Origin: Massilia terrae
GTDB lineage: Bacteria > Pseudomonadota > Gammaproteobacteria > Burkholderiales > Burkholderiaceae_D
Reading direction: 5' to 3'
DNA length: 64,000 nucleotides
Assembly: GCF_024753145.1 (NCBI RefSeq)
Contig: NZ_JANUGU010000004.1
Coordinates: 420,040 to 484,039 of the forward strand
Part shown: one piece after another, positions 57,781 through 64,000 of the stretch
How the letters are laid out: each line of letters opens with the position of its first letter
How positions within the stretch are numbered: position 1 is the first letter of the stretch
Position numbers and translations under genes: made by a program
The notes under the pieces: model-generated
Seen by the model: the letters and a program-made list of their open reading frames with translations, nothing else
What the model was told of the DNA's origin: nothing
Database searches by the model: none

Positions 57781-60693
57781 ATGAACGAAACACTGATATC
57801 GCGCGCGGTGCGCCGGCTGTTTGCGGGCGGCGGCGTGGCCGGGCTGGCCCTGCTCGTCCTGCCCCTGGCCGCCGCCGCGCAGGAGGCCGCGCCGGTGAGC
57901 GCGCAGGCGCCGGCGCAGGCGCCGGAACAGGCGCAGCAGCAGGCGCCGCAGCGGGTGACCGTGACCGGTTCGCTGATCCGCCGCACCCAGGCCGAAACCG
58001 CGCAGGAAGTGCTGACCGTGAACCGGGCCGACATCGAAAAATCCGGCAAGCAGACCGTGGCCGACCTGCTGCAGACGCTGGCGGTGAACAGCCAGGGCGC
58101 GGTGCCGAACACCTTCGGCAACGGCTTCGCGCCGGGCGCCTCGGGCATCTCGCTGCGCGGGCTGGGCGTGGCCTCGACCCTGGTGCTGATCAACGGCCGC
58201 CGCGTCGCGCCCTACGGCTTGTCCGACGACGGCCAGAAGCAGTTCACCGACCTGAACATGATTCCGGCCGACGCCGTCGACCGCGTCGAGGTGCTGCTCG
58301 AAGGCGCGTCCTCGATCTACGGCTCGGACGCAATCGCCGGCGTGGTCAACGTCATCCTGCGCAATTCGTACAAGGGCCAGACCGTGCGCGTCAGCGACGG
58401 CATCAGCGACAAGTGGGACGGCGAGACCACCACCGCTGCCTACACCTTCGGCTTCGGCGACCTCGACACGCAGAAGTACAATGCGGTGCTGTCGGCCGAA
58501 TACAAAAAAGTCGACAACATCCAGTGCAAGGACCGGCGCGACCGCGACTGGGTGTGCCGTGTCGACCTGCGCAAGTTCGGCTTCTCGGCCCAGGAAAGCC
58601 TGGGCGGCACCGGCGCCATCACGGGTAACAACGCCGCCGGCAGCGCCATCAACGGCAATGTGCGCAACCCGACCACCTTCGACTACTTCAACCGCGGCAA
58701 CCTTGCGCCCGCCACCGGGTTCACCCGCTTCTTCCCGGGCGCGGCCTGCGCCAACTTCACCAGGCAGCCGCAGGGCGATCCGGGCGGCGGCTGCCTGATC
58801 GACGCGCCGTTCCAGTTTTCCCAGATCCAGCCGGTGCAGGAAAGCCTGGCGCTGTACGGGCGCGGCACCTGGCAGTTCCATCCCAACCACCAGGCCTTCA
58901 CCGAACTGATCTACTACACCAGCTCGGCCGACTCCTCGACCACGCCGTCGACCGTGTCGGCCAGCGAGGGCTCGCCGGTGGGGGCGGTCAGCAATGCCAG
59001 CGTCGCGCTCGGCGCGACCCACCCGGACAACCCTTACTTCGGCACCGCCGCGCGCCTGCGCTACCTGGCCGCCGACGTCGGCCAGCGCGTCACCCACGTC
59101 GACTCCAACTTCATCCGCTGGACGGCGGGCATGAAAGGCAGCCTGTTCGGCTGGGACTACGACACCGCGATCATTTTCTCGCATAACAATGTGTGGCAGA
59201 AACGGAACGGCTACCTGCAGCGCAATGTCGCCTTCGCCCTGCTGAATCCCACCCCGGCCAATGTGGCGGCGGCGATGGTCGACCCCAACTATGCAGCGCT
59301 GCCGCCGGGCACCTTGTGGCGGATCGGTGAGAATGCAGGGCTCAACTCGCCCGCGGTGTATGCGGCGCTGTCGCCGACGCTGCACAGCCGCGCCGATACG
59401 GAAATGGACCTGATCGACTTCAAGGCGACCCGCGACTTTGCCGGCCTCCTGCCGACCGGTGCGATCGGGCTGGCGGTGGGCGGCGAATTCCGCCATGAAA
59501 AGAGCGAACTGCTGCCGGTCACGGGCACCCCGACCGGCAACATCATCGGCCTGGGCTTCTCGGCCTACAGCGGCTCGCACAACGTCTCCGCGCTGTATTC
59601 GGAGGGCCTGGTGCCGCTGCCGAACAAGGTCGAGCTGACCGGCGCGATTCGCTGGGACCGCTACACGGACGTGGGCAGCTCGTGGACGCCGAAAGCCGCT
59701 GTCAAGTGGACGCCGCTGCGTTCGGTGGCGGTGCGTGGCACCTATGCGCGCGGCTTCCGCGCGCCGAGCCCGGCGGAAAACGGCGTCGGCGGCCTGGCCG
59801 CGTTCGCCACCGCCAGCGATCCGGTGCGCTGCGCGCTGGGTGTGCAACTCGCCTGCAGTCCGGCCTCGGTGGCGCTGGTCACGCGCGGCAACCCGGCCCT
59901 GCAGCCGGAACACTCCAGCAGCTGGGACGTCGGCGTGATCTGGGATCCGCTGCCGCGCACCAGCCTGTCGGTCGACCTGTGGCGGCTGAAGCGGCGCGAC
60001 GAGATCAACCAGGTGGTGGTGGCCGACGCGATCGCGGCCGGCTCGGTGGTGCGTGATCCGAGCACGGCGATCCCGGGCATTCCCAACGACCCCGGCGCGA
60101 TCAGCGTGGTCGAGGGCAACTTCATCAACTCCTCGCAGTCGGTGGTCAAGGGCATCGACTTCGACGCCCGCTACGGCTACACCCTGCCCCGGGGTTTCGG
60201 CAACGTCTCGGTCGACGGCAAACTGACCCATCTGTTCCGCTGGGCCCGCACCGAACGGGGCGGCGGCACCATCGACTTTGCCGGCACCCACGGCAACTGC
60301 GACGTCACCAACTGCGCCGGCACGCCGCGCAACAAGGCCAATGTGCACCTGAACTGGGAGCGCGAGCAGTGGCGCGTGACGGCGACCGTCAATTACCGCA
60401 GCCCGTTCAAGAACCTGCTGTTCCAGGGCGATCCCAGCGGCTGCGCCAGCACCTTCGCGAACGGCAATCCGGCGCCGAATGGCGACTGCGAGATCGATTC
60501 CTTCACCACGGTCGACCTGACGGCGCGCTGGAAGCCGGCGCCCAAGTGGGAAGTGTTCGGCTCGATCCAGAACCTGTTCGACAAGCTACCGCCGCTCGAT
60601 CCGCTCACCTACGGCGCACAGTCGTATAACCCGCAGGACTTCGAAGGGGCGCGCGGGCGGATGCTGACCTTGGGGGCGCGGTACACGTTCTGA
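57781..60693 (+). CDS. TonB-dependent outer-membrane receptor
   Basis: The 970-residue protein has a signal peptide (about 1-37, ending AAAAQ), then an A/Q/P-rich linker. The plug domain starts with RVTVTGSLIRRTQAETAQEV and includes SLRGLGVASTLVLINGRRVA and SSIYGSDAIAGVVNVIL. A 22-strand barrel with long loops follows, and the protein ends in the aromatic residue of ARYTF. Two cysteine pairs occur in loops. The ligand is unknown; the CirA-like size and no neighbouring pathway genes give no clue. The frame is open 51 codons upstream, but the ATG at 57781 has GGAG seven bases before it. It is divergent from the alpha-2-macroglobulin. Confidence 0.94.
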   Translation: MNETLISRAVRRLFAGGGVAGLALLVLPLAAAAQEAAPVSAQAPAQAPEQAQQQAPQRVTVTGSLIRRTQAETAQEVLTVNRADIEKSGKQTVADLLQTLAVNSQGAVPNTFGNGFAPGASGISLRGLGVASTLVLINGRRVAPYGLSDDGQKQFTDLNMIPADAVDRVEVLLEGASSIYGSDAIAGVVNVILRNSYKGQTVRVSDGISDKWDGETTTAAYTFGFGDLDTQKYNAVLSAEYKKVDNIQCKDRRDRDWVCRVDLRKFGFSAQESLGGTGAITGNNAAGSAINGNVRNPTTFDYFNRGNLAPATGFTRFFPGAACANFTRQPQGDPGGGCLIDAPFQFSQIQPVQESLALYGRGTWQFHPNHQAFTELIYYTSSADSSTTPSTVSASEGSPVGAVSNASVALGATHPDNPYFGTAARLRYLAADVGQRVTHVDSNFIRWTAGMKGSLFGWDYDTAIIFSHNNVWQKRNGYLQRNVAFALLNPTPANVAAAMVDPNYAALPPGTLWRIGENAGLNSPAVYAALSPTLHSRADTEMDLIDFKATRDFAGLLPTGAIGLAVGGEFRHEKSELLPVTGTPTGNIIGLGFSAYSGSHNVSALYSEGLVPLPNKVELTGAIRWDRYTDVGSSWTPKAAVKWTPLRSVAVRGTYARGFRAPSPAENGVGGLAAFATASDPVRCALGVQLACSPASVALVTRGNPALQPEHSSSWDVGVIWDPLPRTSLSVDLWRLKRRDEINQVVVADAIAAGSVVRDPSTAIPGIPNDPGAISVVEGNFINSSQSVVKGIDFDARYGYTLPRGFGNVSVDGKLTHLFRWARTERGGGTIDFAGTHGNCDVTNCAGTPRNKANVHLNWEREQWRVTATVNYRSPFKNLLFQGDPSGCASTFANGNPAPNGDCEIDSFTTVDLTARWKPAPKWEVFGSIQNLFDKLPPLDPLTYGAQSYNPQDFEGARGRMLTLGARYTF

Positions 60694-60760
60694 GCCGGCC
60701 CGGAAGTTCCGTGTCAGCTGAGCAAAGGAAAGGCCCGGCCTGCGTTACTTGCGAAACGAG

Positions 60761-60870
60761 ATACCGTCGTTCCCGCGAAAGCGGGAACCCCATTTTATTT
60801 GCGGCCCACTTCGGTTTGATTTAGCGGCGCGCGTTGGAAATGGGGTTCCCGCTCCCGCGCGAACGACGTT
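60761..60870. repeat. Inverted pair of REP-like repeats flanked by a direct repeat
   Basis: ATACCGTCGTTCCCGCGAAA with GCGGGAACCCCA on the left faces TGGGGTTCCCGCTCCCGCGC with GAACGACG on the right. Just outside, AGCTGAGCAAAGGAAAGG (60716) and AGCTGAGCAAAGAAAAG (60893) are near-identical direct repeats in front of CCCGG. Confidence 0.8.
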
Positions 60871-60902
60871 CTGTATAAAAGCTAGCGCCGGTAGCTGAGC
60901 AA

Positions 60903-60934
60903 AGAAAAGCCCGGTGCACGCACCGGGCTTTGCA
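60903..60934 (-). terminator. Terminator of tldD
   Basis: GCCCGGTG-CACG-CACCGGGC is flanked by AAAA and TTT. It lies about 20 bases after the tldD stop and would also work weakly for the receptor transcript on the other strand. Confidence 0.75.
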
Positions 60935-60950
60935 TTCAAACGCAGTCTGC

Positions 60951-62411
60951 TTAAGCCGTGCCGCCCACCGTCACGCCATCGATGCGCAAGGTCGGCTGGC
61001 CCACGCCCACCGGCACGCTCTGCCCTTCCTTGCCGCACACGCCCACGCCTGAATCCAGGCGCATATCGTTGCCGATCATCGAGATGCGGTTCATCACGTC
61101 CGGCCCGTTGCCGATCAGGGTCGCGCCCTTCACCGGGTAGGTCACCTTGCCGTCCTCGATCATATAGGCCTCGCTGGCCGAGAACACGAACTTGCCGTTG
61201 GTGATGTCGACCTGGCCGCCGCCGAAGTTCACCGCGAACAGGCCGTTCTTGACCGACTCGATGATCTCGCGCGGATCCTTGTCGCCGGCCAGCATGTAGG
61301 TATTGGTCATGCGCGGCATCGGCAGGTGCGCGAACGATTCGCGGCGCGCATTGCCCGTCACCGGCATCTTCATCAGGCGCGCGTTCATCGTGTCCTGGAT
61401 GTAGCCCTTCAGGATGCCGTCCTCGATCAGCGTAGTGCACTGGGTCGGGTTGCCCTCGTCATCCATGTTCAGCGAGCCGCGGCGGTCCTTCAGCGTGCCG
61501 TCGTCGACCACGGTCACGCCCTTGGCCGCGACCCGCTCGCCCATGCGGCCCGAGAAGGTGGACGAGCCCTTGCGGTTGAAGTCGCCCTCCAGCCCGTGCC
61601 CGACCGCCTCGTGCAGCAGCACGCCGGGCCAGCCCGGCCCCAGCACGACCGTCATCGGACCGGCCGGCGCCGGCCGCGCGTCCAGGTTGACGCAGGCCGC
61701 CTGCACCGCCTCGGTCGCGTAGCGCTCCAGGATTTCGTCGCTGAAGTAGCCGTAATCGTAGCGGCCGCCGCCGCCGGACGAGCCGATCTCGCGCCGCCCG
61801 TCCTGCTCGGCGATAACCGTGACCGACACCCGCACCAGCGGCCGGATGTCCGCCGCCAGCACGCCATCGCTGCGCAGCACCAGCACCACATCGTATTCGC
61901 CGGCCAGCCCGGCCATTACCTGCACCACCCGCGGATCCTTGGCGCGGGCGATCTTCTCGACCCGTTCCAGCAGGCGCACCTTGGCGGCGGCGTCGAGCGA
62001 GCCGAGGGGGTCGTGCGGCAAGTACAGCGAACGGCCGCCGGTCGGCCGCGTGCCGCCGGCAACCTTGACCTTGCCGGAGCCGCTGCGGGCGATGGTGCGG
62101 GTGGCGGCCGCCGCGTCCAGCAGCGCGGCCTCGGAAATATCGTCGGAATAGGCAAAGGCGGTCTTTTCGCCGGAAATGGCGCGCACGCCCACGCCCTGGT
62201 CGATCGAGAAGCTGCCGGACTTGACGATGCCTTCTTCCAGGCTCCAGCCCTCGCTCTTGGTGAATTGGAAATACAGGTCGGCGTAGTCGACCTTGTGCGT
62301 GAACATCGTGCCGAGCGCCGTCAGCAGCTTGCCTTCGTCCAGGCCGAAAGGCGTGAGCAGCACATCGCGCGCTACCGACAGGGAAGACAGGTTCGGTTCG
62401 AATGGAGTCAT
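60951..62411 (-). CDS. tldD: Metalloprotease TldD
   Basis: The 486-residue protein is one half of the TldD/TldE protease, which degrades unfolded peptides and processes microcins and antitoxins in E. coli. The zinc motif is H267-E268-A-V-G-H272 in [20 protein letters not shown], and the C-terminal cysteine of the metal site is in [19 protein letters not shown]. The frame opens 33 codons earlier, but the ATG at 62411 starts the family-like region [20 protein letters not shown]. The partner gene tldE (pmbA) is not in the window. Confidence 0.95.
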   Translation of the reverse strand: MTPFEPNLSSLSVARDVLLTPFGLDEGKLLTALGTMFTHKVDYADLYFQFTKSEGWSLEEGIVKSGSFSIDQGVGVRAISGEKTAFAYSDDISEAALLDAAAATRTIARSGSGKVKVAGGTRPTGGRSLYLPHDPLGSLDAAAKVRLLERVEKIARAKDPRVVQVMAGLAGEYDVVLVLRSDGVLAADIRPLVRVSVTVIAEQDGRREIGSSGGGGRYDYGYFSDEILERYATEAVQAACVNLDARPAPAGPMTVVLGPGWPGVLLHEAVGHGLEGDFNRKGSSTFSGRMGERVAAKGVTVVDDGTLKDRRGSLNMDDEGNPTQCTTLIEDGILKGYIQDTMNARLMKMPVTGNARRESFAHLPMPRMTNTYMLAGDKDPREIIESVKNGLFAVNFGGGQVDITNGKFVFSASEAYMIEDGKVTYPVKGATLIGNGPDVMNRISMIGNDMRLDSGVGVCGKEGQSVPVGVGQPTLRIDGVTVGGTA

Positions 62412-62766
62412 GTCTGTTTTTTCATTCTGCAGGGGATGGCGCATTGTGCCATATCGGCACCATTCCCACAGTCTCGCGGCACGCTTGGCCCGCCCTCCCG
62501 GCGCCAGCAAAACCAGCCGCCACCGCCATCGCCAAATATTACCGGAAGTTACAAATACAAATTATGGACAAATGCACTTTCCAATCGGCAAGAATACCCA
62601 CGGCGAATGTTACATAGCCATCCGCGCCCGGCACATTCCAACACCGATGAAAGCCCGCAGTTGCAGGCGAAACATCCGATACGACGCAGCCCAGGGGCGC
62701 CAATTTCGACGATTTGACAATGCCTAATTGCAAAATTACACATTGATAGATTTGACCAACAGTTCC

Positions 62767-62795
62767 TTGCTTTTTTAAAATTCGTCGTTTATATT
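62767..62795 (+). promoter_or_regulatory. Candidate promoter of the adhesin transcript
   Basis: TTGCTT (62767-62772), 17 bases, TATATT (62790-62795). The region is very AT-rich compared with the rest of the window. TTGACC at 62752 is an alternative -35 box. The predicted start near 62802 puts the aptamer at the 5' end of the leader. Confidence 0.55.
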
Positions 62796-62835
62796 TTCGT
62801 AAGGAAATTTACTTTTCCTCAAGAAATTATAAAAA

Positions 62836-62905
62836 AGCCGCCACACCCGCAGCGATGCGGGGCCGGAAAGCCAACGGGTCTTCACGCGAGACGGCCGGGT
62901 TGCAT
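62836..62905 (+). promoter_or_regulatory. Candidate cyclic-di-GMP-I (GEMM-I) riboswitch
   Basis: The leader contains CACCCGC-AGCGAT-GCGGGG, then GGAAAGCCAACGGGTCTTCA, then GAGACGGCCGGGTTGC. This order matches GEMM-I: a first hairpin, the conserved A-rich joint G-x-AAAGCC, ACGGGUCU pairing with AGAC, and the closing GGCCGGGUUGC. The usual C in GCAAAGCC is G here. It lies 43 bases before the start codon of a VCBS adhesin, a typical c-di-GMP-controlled target. No terminator is evident after it, so control of translation is more likely. Confidence 0.7.
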
Positions 62906-62947
62906 TTCATCGAACGCGCCGCGCACCGGCATACTGAAAGCAAGCCC

Positions 62948-64000
62948 ATGGCAACTCAAACCTCTGTAAAAGTCGCGAACCTGACGGGCGCGGCCAAAGA
63001 CGATGTCTTGACCGCCGATATCACCGGCTTGACCCAAAACAAGCTGACCGGCAACCTGAATGTGCTTCTGAATGATCCGGGCTCGGCCAAGCTGTATTCG
63101 CTGATCCAGGACCCGTCGGCGCTGGCCTCGACCGCCACCCTGCCAGTGGTCAACAGCGTCACCCTGGCCAGCGGCGCCAAAATTTCCATCAACCCCGACG
63201 GCACCATCGCCTACGACGCCAGCACCCTGCACACTCCGCTGCAGAGCCTGGCCGAAGGCGAGAACTACACCGACACCTTCGTCTACACGATCCGCATGGC
63301 CAACGGCGCGCTGAGCACCGCCAAGGTCCCGGTCCTGATCGCCGGCGTCAACGATGCCCCGACCCTGGCGGCCGTGACGCCGCTGAGCCCGGCCGCCCTG
63401 GTCGACACCGCCAACTGGGACACCCCGGCAGCCATCAACGGCAAGGTGGCCGGCGCCGACATCGACCACGGCGCGGTCCTCAGCTACAGCATCGCCAGCG
63501 GCGGCCAGAGCCTGACCAACGGCTACGGCACCCTGACCATCGACGCCGCCACCGGCAACTACAGCTTCGTGGCCGACGCCGCCAAGTTCAACTCACTCGC
63601 CGCCGGCGAGAACGCCACCGCGAGCTTCAGCGTGTTGGTCAAGGACGAGCACGGCGCGGCCTCGGCCCCGGTCACCCTCAACTTCAAGCTGACCGGCGCC
63701 AACGACACCGCCTCGATCGACGGCAACGGCGCCGGCCGCGTGGCCGAAGACGGCACGCTCGGCGCCAGCGGCAAGCTGAACGCGCACGACGCCGACCACG
63801 ACCAGGCCGCCTTCCAGGCCCCCGCCTCGCTGGCCGGCGCCTACGGCGACTTTACTTTCAACAGCGCCACCGGCGACTGGACCTACACCCTGCGCAACGG
63901 CGACGCCAACGTCCAGGCCCTGAACGCCGGCAAAGTGGTTTCCGATGAGATCACTGTGGCCTCGGTTGATGGCACCGCCACCGCCAAGCTGCACGTGGAG
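62948..64000 (+). CDS. VCBS-repeat surface adhesin (N-terminal 351 residues, cut by window edge)
   Basis: The reading frame starts at MATQTSVKVANLTGAAKDDV and stays open to the window end. The visible part is made of immunoglobulin-like VCBS units, each with the marks YGTLTIDAATGNYSFVAD / YGDFTFNSATGDWTYTLRNG and ending in GANDT or GVNDAP. The composition (A, D, G, N, T rich, no cysteine) and the repeats are typical of giant RTX-type adhesins secreted by a type I system, such as BapA or LapA. There is no N-terminal signal peptide, which fits C-terminal type I secretion. A LapA-like retention module is not apparent. The start has only a weak site (GAAAG). Confidence 0.85.
   Translation, partial: MATQTSVKVANLTGAAKDDVLTADITGLTQNKLTGNLNVLLNDPGSAKLYSLIQDPSALASTATLPVVNSVTLASGAKISINPDGTIAYDASTLHTPLQSLAEGENYTDTFVYTIRMANGALSTAKVPVLIAGVNDAPTLAAVTPLSPAALVDTANWDTPAAINGKVAGADIDHGAVLSYSIASGGQSLTNGYGTLTIDAATGNYSFVADAAKFNSLAAGENATASFSVLVKDEHGAASAPVTLNFKLTGANDTASIDGNGAGRVAEDGTLGASGKLNAHDADHDQAAFQAPASLAGAYGDFTFNSATGDWTYTLRNGDANVQALNAGKVVSDEITVASVDGTATAKLHVE

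Overview
The window is GC-rich chromosomal DNA of a betaproteobacterium, most likely of the family Oxalobacteraceae (Massilia/Janthinobacterium-like). The basis is the protein-level look of the housekeeping genes, the gene order scpB-rluB / rimP-nusA-infB-rbfA-truB, chemoreceptors ending in a WEEF pentapeptide, and a family of short palindromic REP-like repeats (core GTCGT-CCCCGCG-CAGG-CGGGGAC) in many intergenic gaps. No rRNA, CRISPR, integrase or transposase was seen. One tRNA gene (His) is present.

Layout. 0-9 kb: end of a response regulator, a VOC protein, a hybrid sensor kinase, acetyl-CoA synthetase, class I fumarase, a class C beta-lactamase-fold hydrolase and glutamate racemase. 9.2-10.9 kb: tRNA-His with its promoter and terminator, a higBA toxin-antitoxin pair and a membrane-anchored hypothetical. 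10.8-18.8 kb: a tightly packed seven-gene minus-strand cluster (diheme cytochrome c, creatinase-like M24 protein, ThDP enzyme, membrane protein, gluconate dehydrogenase subunit 3-like protein, GMC dehydrogenase, FMN 2-hydroxyacid dehydrogenase) that looks like an uncharacterised oxidative pathway coupled to the respiratory chain. 18.9-26.7 kb: ferredoxin, TonB-like protein, chemoreceptor, dusA, AraC regulator, EamA transporter and typA. 27-32.5 kb: an orphan VgrG with a large candidate effector and a candidate immunity protein, of lower GC than the surroundings. 32.5-41.8 kb: truB, rbfA, infB, nusA and rimP, then rluB and scpB. 42-48 kb: glucokinase, a DedA-rhodanese fusion and a peptide-type ABC transporter without a binding protein. 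48.2-49.8 kb: a candidate small RNA and aroG with a full attenuator. 49.8-57.5 kb: penicillin-binding protein 1C and a thioester alpha-2-macroglobulin. 57.8-64 kb: a TonB-dependent receptor, tldD, and the start of a VCBS-repeat adhesin behind a candidate cyclic-di-GMP riboswitch.

The strongest regulatory finds are on the DNA between genes. aroG is preceded by a promoter, a well-placed ribosome binding site, a 22-residue leader peptide with six aromatic residues in nine codons, and a terminator hairpin. This is a complete transcription attenuator. The rimP-nusA-infB operon has a promoter followed by a hairpin and oligo-U tract inside its leader. The adhesin leader carries a GEMM-I-like aptamer. 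Many start codons were moved from the longest reading frame on the basis of Shine-Dalgarno spacing or ATGA/GTGA stop-start overlaps; each such choice is explained in its entry.
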